Positions 56,247-63,569 of a stretch of 64,000 bases of DNA are shown here, one piece after another. The notes below the pieces were generated by a model. The model searched no databases and was not told where the DNA came from. It was given only the letters and a program-made list of their open reading frames with translations. This DNA is from Myxococcaceae bacterium (GTDB lineage Bacteria; Myxococcota; Myxococcia; Myxococcales; Myxococcaceae). The stretch spans positions 62,001-126,000 of the forward strand of contig JAEUJQ010000052.1 in the NCBI GenBank assembly GCA_016793095.1. Reading direction: 5' to 3'. The position numbers and the translations under genes were made by a program. Each line of letters opens with the position of its first letter. The first letter of the stretch is position 1.

Positions 56247-57560
56247 TCAGACCCAGGTGTCGGGGATGAGGCTCGGCTTCAGCTCGGCGAAGTCGCGCAG
56301 CATCGGCGCCAGCTTCGTGGCCGCGTCTCCGGCGTTCGGGGTGCCGGCGAGCTTCGCCTCGAACTCACGGATCGACGCGAGCGCCTGGGCCCGCGTCATC
56401 GTCTTGAAGTTCGGCGGCGCCATGCCGAGGGCCTGGTAGCCAGCCGCCGCCTTCTGCCCGTGGACCTCCTGGAACTTCGAGGAGACCGGCCCGTAGAAGA
56501 TGAGGCGGATCGTCTGATCGCGCTGGTGCTCGAGCCCCTTGCGCTCGTCGGCCGAGATGCCCGGGTGCTGGATGAGGCGCTGGGTGGCGTTGTAGTAGTC
56601 GCGCACCGGGCCTCGTTGGGTGTCGGGAATCGGCGCGCCTTCCCAGGCGTCCTTGAAGCCCTGCTCGAGGTTGGCGCGACGCTGCTTCAGCTCGTCCACC
56701 GACGCCTTCGGCTTGCCGTCGTCGAAGCCGCGCGTCTTCGTCCACACGGTGACGTTCTCGCCCTTGCGCATGCCCTGGAAGAGCTCACGCTTGATGCCCT
56801 CACTCGTACCACGGGTCGCCTGCTCCCACGCCTTCTGGTGGGCCGTCGCGCCTGAGGCCGCGCCCGGTGACGAGCCGTCGTAGGCGACGATCGTCTTCGC
56901 GTTGGGGAACATCCCCGTGTACTTCTCCATCATGTTCTCGCCGCCCGAGTAGCAGCCGGCGATCAGCAGATCTTCGACGGTCTTCGCGCCCCGCGGCATC
57001 GCCTCGGCCAGCGCACCGACCGTGGGCCAGTCGAGCCGGCCGTTGTTCTCGCCGTAGACGCCGGAGCCCACGTGGTGACCCGAGAGCACGAGCCGCGACG
57101 GCGCCTGGCCACCCTTCTCGGCCACCGCCCACTGCTGGGCGAGCTGCGCCAGCTCGTCACGGGAGTCGGAGCCCGCGTTCACCAGCACGTCGGCGATCTT
57201 CTTCGTCTGCTCGGCGGGCAGGCCCAGGGTGAGCGCGAACGACATCGCGCCGTCCTGCGAGGCCAGATCGTGCGTCTTCAGCGCGCCGCTCGCGTCGCGG
57301 GTCGTGATCTGATCGTCCTTCTTCGCGTCCTGGATGACGGTGACGTTCGTGCCCCGGGCCTTGAGCGCGTCGGACTCGAGCGTCGAACGGTGCGCGTCGG
57401 AGTTGTTCATCGCGACGAAGAGCACCTTGTCGTTCGACTTCGGGGCCCAGCCGGTGTTCGCCGGAGTGGTGGGCGTCGAGGGGGCCTGGGGCGTCGTGGG
57501 CCGGTTCGGCGTGGTGGTGGGGACGACGGGCGCAGGGTTCCGGTTGACGCGATCGGGCAT
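56247..57560 (-). CDS. Caspase-like (clan CD) protein
   Basis: A 437-residue protein. Residues 1-42 are a Pro/Thr-rich tail. Residues about 43-240 look like a caspase-hemoglobinase fold: a first strand KVLFVAMNN, the His of LVLSGHHVGSG (162-163) and the Cys of DLLIAGCYSGG (203), the His-Cys order of clan CD peptidases. The C-terminal 190 residues are helical and unassigned. No signal peptide. GGAGG precedes the ATG at 57560, with a plausible promoter (TTGTCC, 17 bases, GATACA) in the 57561-57848 gap. That gap contains nothing else I recognise. Its stop abuts the mtnA stop. Confidence 0.65.
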   Translation of the reverse strand: MPDRVNRNPAPVVPTTTPNRPTTPQAPSTPTTPANTGWAPKSNDKVLFVAMNNSDAHRSTLESDALKARGTNVTVIQDAKKDDQITTRDASGALKTHDLASQDGAMSFALTLGLPAEQTKKIADVLVNAGSDSRDELAQLAQQWAVAEKGGQAPSRLVLSGHHVGSGVYGENNGRLDWPTVGALAEAMPRGAKTVEDLLIAGCYSGGENMMEKYTGMFPNAKTIVAYDGSSPGAASGATAHQKAWEQATRGTSEGIKRELFQGMRKGENVTVWTKTRGFDDGKPKASVDELKQRRANLEQGFKDAWEGAPIPDTQRGPVRDYYNATQRLIQHPGISADERKGLEHQRDQTIRLIFYGPVSSKFQEVHGQKAAAGYQALGMAPPNFKTMTRAQALASIREFEAKLAGTPNAGDAATKLAPMLRDFAELKPSLIPDTWV

Positions 57561-57848
57561 GGGGCCTCCAGCACTGGTTGGGTGTATCACCTGGAAAAAA
57601 TCTCAGGACAAGTTCGTCTCGCACGAACAATGCCCGAAGCATGAACGGCCGGCCACCGACCAGAGAGAGCACTCGCCTGGTTGGCGATGAGTCCAATGGA
57701 CCTCGAACGTGCGACGAGAGGCCTCGCCGCTTGCCGAAGGCCGCGAGCCTGGCTGCGAACGCTCCCTGCACCACTGAGCCGAGCTTCGCGGCGGCCCCTC
57801 TTCGGGGGAGAGCCGGTGAGGCTCCCGAGCCCAGGCGACCAGTCGGCT

Positions 57849-58499
57849 TCAGGTGGGCTGGACGAGGTCCATGGGGGCAGCGAGCAGCCGCTGGGCGCCG
57901 GCGCCGAGCAGCTCGTCGCGATCGCGGAAGCCCCAGAGGCAGCCGATGCGCTGCATGCCCGCGTTCTTCGCCGTGTTCATGTCGACGGCGGTGTCTCCGA
58001 CGAAGGCGATGTTCGCCGGCAGCACGTTGAGCGAGAGCGCGAGCTCGAAGGCCGCGGTCGGGTCGGGCTTCCTGGGCACGCCCTCCATCTCGCCGCGCAC
58101 GTCGGCGAAGCGCCAGCGCGAGAACTTCTTCGCGACGAGCGCCTTCGTGAAGTCGTCACGTTTGTTCGACAGCACCGCCAGCTTCACCTTCGCCGCGGTG
58201 AGCACGTCGAGCAGCTCGGAGATGCCCGGGTACGGCCCGGTGTGGGCGTGATCGATGAGGCCGTAGTGCTTGCGGTAGTCGTCAGCGATGGCCTTGAGGA
58301 TCTCGGGCCGCGACTCCGGAGCCGCCGCCCGTCGGACCATCACGTCGACCCCCTCGCCGACGAAGCGCCGATAGGCCTCGAGCGGGTGGCCCGGAAGCCG
58401 GAAGTCCTCGAGCGCGCGGTTCATCGCGTCGCCGAGGTCGCGCAGGGAGTCGGCGAGCGTGCCGTCGAGATCGAAGATGACGGCCTGGAACGGGAACAT
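57849..58499 (-). CDS. HAD-family phosphatase, Gph-like
   Basis: A 216-residue HAD hydrolase with all motifs: I, VIFDLDGTLADS; II, LAVLSNKRD; III, the Lys in RKPDP; IV, FVGDTAVDMNTAKNAG. A helical cap lies between motifs I and II, as in phosphoglycolate phosphatases. Substrate is unknown; phosphoglycolate or pyrophosphate are the usual options. The ATG shares one base with the preceding stop (TGATG), so it is coupled to the DUF1801 gene. Confidence 0.9.
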   Translation of the reverse strand: MFPFQAVIFDLDGTLADSLRDLGDAMNRALEDFRLPGHPLEAYRRFVGEGVDVMVRRAAAPESRPEILKAIADDYRKHYGLIDHAHTGPYPGISELLDVLTAAKVKLAVLSNKRDDFTKALVAKKFSRWRFADVRGEMEGVPRKPDPTAAFELALSLNVLPANIAFVGDTAVDMNTAKNAGMQRIGCLWGFRDRDELLGAGAQRLLAAPMDLVQPT

Positions 58500-59080
58500 C
58501 AGACCGCGCCAGACGAGGGATCGCGCACGTTGAGCAGCACCGCCTGACGCACCAGCGCCTGGAGCACGCTCTCTCTCAGCGACTCGAGCGAATCGACCAG
58601 CACCGCCCGGGCGTCTCCGTCCCCGCCGGCCAGCGTGCCCTCGGGCGCGTCGAGCTGCGCGCCCTTCAAGAAGGTGACGAGGACCTCGCGATCGTTGATC
58701 TCGATTCGGGCAAAGAGGCCGTTGGCGTCGTAGGCAGGCCCATGCGGGTCGAGCAGCTCACGCGCCTCGGGGGCCGCGTCACGCACGAGCTGCCGCAGGC
58801 GGTTCACGATCGGCACCACGGGCGGAGGCAGGCTGCGAACGTAGCCCTCGATCTCGGGCAGCTCCGGCAACGTGACCTTCGGGTACACCTTCCGCTTCGG
58901 GGCCGTCTTCGACGCGACCTTCTTCCGAGCGGGCTTCTTCGGGGCGGGCTTCTTCGGGGCCGCCTTCTTCGGGGCGGGCTTCTTCCGGGGCGGAGCCTTC
59001 TTCCCTGTCGCCCGCTTCGCCTTCACCTTCGACTTCGCCTTCGGGGCTTTGCCCCGCTTCGCGCTCTTCCTGGCGGCCAT
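58499..59080 (-). CDS. DUF1801 protein with histone H1-like tail
   Basis: A 193-residue protein. Residues 1-67 are a Lys/Ala/Pro-rich tail of PAPKK and PKKPA units like the tails of histone H1 and bacterial HU-type extensions. Residues about 75-180 match DUF1801 (YdhG-like): YVRSLPPPVVPIVNRLRQLV, then APEARELLDPHGPAYDANGL and VLVTFLKGAQL. The tail should bind nucleic acid nonspecifically. The domain function is unknown. It is coupled to the HAD gene. Its ATG at 59080 faces the selenoprotein gene across 60 bases. Confidence 0.75.
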   Translation of the reverse strand: MAARKSAKRGKAPKAKSKVKAKRATGKKAPPRKKPAPKKAAPKKPAPKKPARKKVASKTAPKRKVYPKVTLPELPEIEGYVRSLPPPVVPIVNRLRQLVRDAAPEARELLDPHGPAYDANGLFARIEINDREVLVTFLKGAQLDAPEGTLAGGDGDARAVLVDSLESLRESVLQALVRQAVLLNVRDPSSGAV

Positions 59081-59140
59081 GAGAGAAAGGCTATCGTTCG
59101 TTGCCTGGCTGATCATTCGAATTCGTGTCATCTGCGTCCC

Positions 59141-59761
59141 ATGACCGATCTCATCGTCACCGTCTGGTCCGACTACGTCTGACCCTGGTGCTACATCGGC
59201 CTCGGTGAGGTCGACCGCCTGAAGCAGTCGTGGGACTTCGTCATCGACTGGCGTCCCTTCTTGTTGCGGCCGGAGACCCCTGACGAAGGGCTTCCGCTGC
59301 CGGCGCGGGTCAAGGCGTTCATGGCCATCCCCGACAACCCGCTGGTGACGCGCGCGAAGGCGATGGGCCTGGCCATGCGGTTCGATCGAGACCTCATCCC
59401 CTCGACGCGGCGCGCTCACCAGGCGGCGTTGTGGGCGCGCTCGAGGGGCGGGTTCGAGCGCTTCCACCACGAGCTGCTGCGGCGGTACTGGGAAGCAGGC
59501 GAGGACCTGCACGCCTGGGACGTGCTCGAGGCCACGGCGGCCGCCGCGGGGCTCGACGGATCGACCCTGCGAGCCGAGGTCGAGGCGGGGCGGTGGAAGC
59601 AGCCGCTCGACGAGGCGCTGACGGGGGCCACCGAAGCGGGGGTGCACGCGGTGCCCACGTTCCTGGTCGGCGACCGCTTCGTCATTCAAGGCGCGCAGGA
59701 TCAGCAGGTGTTCGCCCAGGCGTTCCAACGCCTCGGCTTCAGCCCGCGAACGACGTCCTGA
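59141..59761 (+). CDS. DsbA/FrnE-like selenoprotein, Sec at residue 14
   Basis: A 206-residue thioredoxin-fold protein of the DsbA/FrnE class, read through an in-frame TGA at 59180-59182. The active site reads SDYV-TGA-PWCYIG, so residue 14 is where FrnE-type proteins have the first Cys of CPWC. The frame is open and family-like on both sides (FVIDWRPFLLRPETPDEGLP before the helical insert, HAVPTFLVGDRFVIQGAQ with the cis-Pro at the end). A stem-loop of SECIS type lies just after the TGA. No signal peptide: cytoplasmic, likely a dithiol/selenol oxidoreductase or isomerase. Alternatives are a nonsense mutation or base error. A start after the TGA would lose the active site. The ribosome site is weak. 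Confidence 0.88.
59196..59214 (+). promoter_or_regulatory. Candidate SECIS element
   Basis: TCGGCCTC (59196-59203) pairs with GAGGTCGA (59207-59214): eight pairs with one G-U, closed by the loop GGT. The loop starts 21 bases after the TGA. Bacterial SECIS elements are short stem-loops directly downstream of UGA with G in the first loop positions and a 16-37 base distance; this fits. It would recruit SelB with Sec-tRNA. Confidence 0.75.
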
Positions 59762-59843
59762 GCTGGTCCAGGCCAGTGCCGTCGGGCACCGCGGGCCCCC
59801 CGCCGGCGATCGACTCCGCACGGCAGTGGAGTAAGACGCCGGC

Positions 59844-60659
59844 ATGACTCCCACGGCGCAGTGCGCGAGACACCCGGACCGGGTCGCGACGTCGGTCTGT
59901 CCCCGCTGTGGCGCCTTCACCTGCGCCGAGTGCAACGCCGACGGTCGCAGCCTCTGTCCGGCCTGTCAGCAGACGACGGGCACTGCGGGCTTCGCGCCCA
60001 CGCCGACCCCGTGGGAGCGCCGGGCGGAGCTCGGCTTCGTGCAGGCCGTCTGGCAGACCTGGAAGCAGACGGTGTTCGAGCCGGCGAAGTTCTGGGCGCA
60101 GCACGACCCGAACGGCCCTGGCCTCGACGCGTTCCTCTACGGCTGGCTGATCTCGAGCCTCGCCGGCGTGCTGCAGATCCCCTTCCTCATCCTCAACTTC
60201 GCCCAGACGCAGGCTCAGATGCGTGACCTCGCGCGGGCCATGAAAGACGTCCCATCGCCCGTTCAGGCGTTCTTCGATGTCTTCACCGGCAGCCCCGTCG
60301 TGCTCTCCGTCGGCCTCGGGGTGTCGTCCATCATCCTGTTCCCGCTCTCGGTGCTCATCGGGGCGGGGCTGGTGCACGTCGGGGTGCGAATGGTGGGAGG
60401 GACGCAGCAGCCGTTCACGACGACGCTGCGCGCCCTCTGCTACGCGCTGGCGCCCAACGTGCTCCAGGGCGTACCGGTGGTCGGGGGCCTCGTAGGCATC
60501 TACACGCTGGTGCTCGAGGTGTGGGGCATTCGCGACGGGCACAAGCTGACGACCGGCCGCGCGATCATCGCCGTGATGTGGCCGATGGTGCTGCTCTGCT
60601 GCTGCGGCGGCGGAGCGGCCGTCATCCTCGCCGCGACGCTGGCGAGCCGCTTCCGCTGA
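59844..60659 (+). CDS. Zinc-finger YIP1-like membrane protein
   Basis: A 271-residue protein. The N-terminal 45 residues are a B-box-like zinc head: CARHP, CPRCGAFTCAEC, CPAC. A linker leads to about five membrane helices (about 95-270) with the order and phrases of the bacterial YIP1 family (LDAFLYGWLISSLAGVLQIP, GGTQQPFTTTLRALCYALAP, YTLVLEVWGIRDGH). Role unknown. It converges with the RDD gene, which carries the same type of zinc head; stops are 9 bases apart. Confidence 0.8.
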   Translation: MTPTAQCARHPDRVATSVCPRCGAFTCAECNADGRSLCPACQQTTGTAGFAPTPTPWERRAELGFVQAVWQTWKQTVFEPAKFWAQHDPNGPGLDAFLYGWLISSLAGVLQIPFLILNFAQTQAQMRDLARAMKDVPSPVQAFFDVFTGSPVVLSVGLGVSSIILFPLSVLIGAGLVHVGVRMVGGTQQPFTTTLRALCYALAPNVLQGVPVVGGLVGIYTLVLEVWGIRDGHKLTTGRAIIAVMWPMVLLCCCGGGAAVILAATLASRFR

Positions 60660-60668
60660 AGCCTGTCC

Positions 60669-61271
60669 TCACCCGTCGGCGCTGACGTCGATCACGATCG
60701 TCTCGGCGATGAGGTCGTGCAGGCAGCGCTCCTCGGCGCCGAAGATCATCAAGGCGTCGACGATGCCGACGAAGCCGCAGAGCTGCGCGGCCACCTGCAG
60801 CGCCACGTTCCGCAGCAGGATGATCCGCCACAGCTCCACTGGCGAGCCGTCAGTGCGCACCACCTTGAGCTTGAAGAGCCGCTTGCCGACCGACTGGCCG
60901 TACTTCACCTGCATGACGATCTGGACCGCCAGGCCGATGCCCAGCCCGACCACCATGCCGCCCATCATCGCCAGCGGCAGCAGGTCCTCGGCTCGTTCTC
61001 CTCCCTTCCCCGCCGCCGCCATCAGCCCGAGGCCGACGAAGAACAGCGCCATGGCCGGCAAGCCCACGACGAAGGAGTCGATCAGGTTGGCGACGAAGCG
61101 GGCTCCCCGACTCCCCCGCGCGAGCGTCGGCGTGTGGCACCTCGGGCAGAAGACCCCCGAGCCGGTGACGCTGCTGCAGACGACGCAGATGAAGGAGCCA
61201 CACCGGCCGCAGATGTTCGCCGCGAGGGTGCCCGGGTGGTACGCGCACTGGGAGTCTGCGGGTGCTTGCAC
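60669..61271 (-). CDS. Zinc-finger RDD-family membrane protein
   Basis: A 200-residue protein. The N-terminal head (CAYHP, CGRCGSFICVVC, CPRC) matches the neighbouring YIP1-like protein in spacing. The rest is an RDD domain: ARGSRGARFVANLIDSFVV with the Arg-Asp pair, then YGQSVGKRLFKLKVVRTDG. RDD proteins are small membrane proteins, some being transporters or antiporters; role here unknown. The start at 61271 lies 104 bases from the next divergent gene. Confidence 0.85.
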   Translation of the reverse strand: MQAPADSQCAYHPGTLAANICGRCGSFICVVCSSVTGSGVFCPRCHTPTLARGSRGARFVANLIDSFVVGLPAMALFFVGLGLMAAAGKGGERAEDLLPLAMMGGMVVGLGIGLAVQIVMQVKYGQSVGKRLFKLKVVRTDGSPVELWRIILLRNVALQVAAQLCGFVGIVDALMIFGAEERCLHDLIAETIVIDVSADG

Positions 61272-61374
61272 GAAAGCTCCGTGGTTTCAGAGGGTTCGAG
61301 AGTGTAGCGGGCCCTCTTTCCTGTGGCGCGGCGAAACGGTAGATGCGGCGCAGCAACCCTCGAGAGGCCGGCCC

Positions 61375-61962
61375 GTGTTCGACTCCGTCACCCACCTCCA
61401 CGCGCGGCGCTTTCACCTCGAGAGCAGCGACCCGTCCTTTCATGTGGAGCGTCGGGGCTCGGCGAAGTTTCTCTTGTCGGGCACCGTGAGCGAGGAGCCA
61501 ACGACCGCGCTCGGCGTGCAGACGCCCTCGGAGTCCTTCGAGCTGACGCTGGCGACCCAGAGCCGGCCCGAGCATGCGGTCGCGACGCTGCGGCGGGAGC
61601 TGCCCCGCGACGTGGTGATGCAGACGCTCGAGCGGATCGGCGGCATCGAGGTGTCGCTGACCGAGGCCCTCGTGCCGGCCGCCAGGCCGCCCCGCTTCCG
61701 GGTCCTCTCGACCGATCTTCAGCAGCGCCTCACCCAGCTCGACGACAACCGCATCGAGGTGCGTGGAGCGTTGGGGGGAGACGCGCTCCTCACGATCCTC
61801 TGCGACTCCCGACGGGTCACCATCAGCGTGGCCCAGGGGTTGTCAGCCGCCGCGACCGCGATCCGGATCGCCGCCTCCGTCCCCCACGGCTACCGCGCGC
61901 TGGCCGACGGTGCGATCGTCAGCGTCTGGAAAGACGCCGACTTCTTCTCGGCGGTGGCCTGA
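61375..61962 (+). CDS. Hypothetical protein
   Basis: A 195-residue soluble protein that I do not recognise. It starts with GTG at 61375, eight bases after GAGAGG. It begins FDSVTHLHARRFHLESSDPS and has alternating strands and helices (ATLRRELPRDVVMQTLERIG, VLSTDLQQRLTQLDDNRIEV, AATAIRIAASVPHGYRAL). No signal peptide, membrane helix or cysteine motif. A longer in-frame reading upstream overlaps the RDD gene on the other strand and has no ribosome site. It lies 70 bases before the PilZ/J-like gene on the same strand. Confidence 0.6.
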   Translation: MFDSVTHLHARRFHLESSDPSFHVERRGSAKFLLSGTVSEEPTTALGVQTPSESFELTLATQSRPEHAVATLRRELPRDVVMQTLERIGGIEVSLTEALVPAARPPRFRVLSTDLQQRLTQLDDNRIEVRGALGGDALLTILCDSRRVTISVAQGLSAAATAIRIAASVPHGYRALADGAIVSVWKDADFFSAVA

Positions 61963-62032
61963 ACGTCGCGGTCGCCGGGACTCCCACCTTTCGGCAGCGA
62001 AGGCGCAGCGGCATCGGTGGTATGAGCGCGGC

Positions 62033-62896
62033 ATGAGCGACTGGTTCCTCAAGGACGCCCGCGGCAACGAGCTTGGACCGCTGCAGCGTGAGGTCGCGGT
62101 GGATCTCATCCGCGCCCAGCCAGGCGTCTTCGTCCAGGCGTCGCGCGATCGGGTGACCTGGCAGGCGGTGCGCAGCACGGCGGTGCAGTCGATGGTGACG
62201 GCTGAGGCGCCCGACGCCCGGAGCGCGCGCGAGAAGCAGGAAGCCGAGCGGGTGCTCTTCGAGCTCGATCGGTTCCGTGAGCTCGACGCGCACGTGCTCT
62301 TCGGAGTGCCTCGGACGGCCTCGGTGAAGGACTACCGGCACGGCTTCCTGAACCTCGCCAAGCGCTTCCACCCCGGCCGCCTGCCACGCGACGCCTCCAG
62401 CGAGCTCGTGAAGGCGCACATGGCCGTGTACCAGCACCTGACCGAGGTGATGCAGCAGGTCGAGAAGCGCCTGGCCAACCAGGTGTTCGACACGCGGCCG
62501 TCGTCGCCTCCGCCAGCGCCCCCGCCCGGCGCTCGCCTGCCCACCTGGCAGCTCGACGTGCTGCGCCTGCGGCAGGGACCGCACCAGCTCGCGGCCCACT
62601 TCTCCGTCACCCGGCAGACGGCCTTCGTCTTCACGGCGCACCGGCTGATGAACCTCACCACCAGCTCGGTCTTCTTTCCCTGCCTGCCGCCCCTGCCGCT
62701 GGGGACGAAGCTGGGCCTGACGTTCGACTTCGAGGAGGCGCGGCGCACCATCACCAGCCGCGGCGCGGTGGCCTATGAGTCGGCGGGGCCCGATCAGACG
62801 CTGCGGGGCTTCGGAGTCCGTCTCGAGCTCGCGACCGAGGACCGCGGCTTCATGGTGCGGGAGAGCAGCCGGCTGAGCGCTCCTGCCGCGCGCTGA
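62033..62896 (+). CDS. GYF-like/degenerate J domain/PilZ-like protein
   Basis: A 287-residue protein. Residues 1-45 (DWFLKDARGNELGPLQREVA) resemble GYF_2/DUF4339 domains. Residues about 80-145 have J-domain layout (VLFGVPRTASVKDYRHGFLN, then LAKRFHPGRLP), but the HPD motif is HPG, so Hsp70 stimulation is unlikely. After a Pro linker, the last 120 residues resemble PilZ-type domains of myxobacterial proteins (LGLTFDFEEARRTITSRGAV and LRGFGVRLE). Cyclic-di-GMP binding cannot be assured, since the RxxxR head is not evident. A convergent J-domain gene lies 4 bases downstream. Confidence 0.7.
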   Translation: MSDWFLKDARGNELGPLQREVAVDLIRAQPGVFVQASRDRVTWQAVRSTAVQSMVTAEAPDARSAREKQEAERVLFELDRFRELDAHVLFGVPRTASVKDYRHGFLNLAKRFHPGRLPRDASSELVKAHMAVYQHLTEVMQQVEKRLANQVFDTRPSSPPPAPPPGARLPTWQLDVLRLRQGPHQLAAHFSVTRQTAFVFTAHRLMNLTTSSVFFPCLPPLPLGTKLGLTFDFEEARRTITSRGAVAYESAGPDQTLRGFGVRLELATEDRGFMVRESSRLSAPAAR

Positions 62897-62900
62897 CGCT

Positions 62901-63383
62901 TCACCCGATCGAGGGCACGAGCGGCGCGCGACGAATGGCCCAGGGCGCCTGAGCGCGGCGCTCGATCACGATCGCCTCCCAGGCCTCGTTCAACGCGCGC
63001 ATGGTGGCCTCGTCGCCCCCGGCATCGGGGTGGTGCTTGCGTGCGAGCGCGCGGTACCGCTCCCTGATGGCCTCGTCGCTGTCACGCTCGTCACAGCCCA
63101 GGACCCGGTACGGGTTCCTCGCGTCGAGGCTGCGGAGCCATGCCTCGAGCCGCTCCTTCACGCCGTTCGAAGGAGCCGTCTGCGCCTGGCTGGCCGCGCG
63201 GGTGCGCACCTTCACGTCGGCCCCGAAGACCTCCGTGTACATGCTGGACACCCAGCGCTGGCACTTCGGGCACTGGAAGTACCTGATGGTGCCGCCGCCC
63301 CCCGTGGAAGACGTCATGGTGACGCCACACGCCGTGCACTCGACGTCCACGTTCTCGAGGGCCACCGACTTCGCCGATCGCAT
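62901..63383 (-). CDS. Zinc-ribbon J-domain protein
   Basis: A 160-residue protein. The N-terminal 60 residues hold a zinc ribbon (CTACGVTMTS then FQCPKCQRW). The C-terminal J domain is intact: NPYRVLGCDERDSDEAIRER, YRALARKHHPDAGGDEATMR with HPD. It should recruit an Hsp70 to a bound target. The start is ATG 63383. A longer in-frame reading upstream is Pro/Gly/Arg-rich and non-conserved. The upstream gap (63384-63569) is otherwise empty. Confidence 0.85.
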   Translation of the reverse strand: MRSAKSVALENVDVECTACGVTMTSSTGGGGTIRYFQCPKCQRWVSSMYTEVFGADVKVRTRAASQAQTAPSNGVKERLEAWLRSLDARNPYRVLGCDERDSDEAIRERYRALARKHHPDAGGDEATMRALNEAWEAIVIERRAQAPWAIRRAPLVPSIG

Positions 63384-63569
63384 CAAGGGCTCGCTCCGCG
63401 GTGCTACAGGTCTGTGCCCGGTTGTACCCCCGTGCGATCCGGGGGCAATTTTCTGGCCGGGCGAACGGTTCCACCGGGCATGTGCCGCACCCGGCGCCCT
63501 CGAGCCCTCCCACCCGTCGCGGCGGTGATGCCGCTCACCTCCCGGTGGCGGTGGGCTATGAGGGCTCCC

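Noticed and set aside
59180-59182. Reading the TGA as a genuine stop and calling 59261-59761 the gene
   Set aside because: The active-site motif and first strand lie upstream in the same frame, and a start at 59261 (a TTG) would remove the catalytic site. The Sec reading explains both halves.
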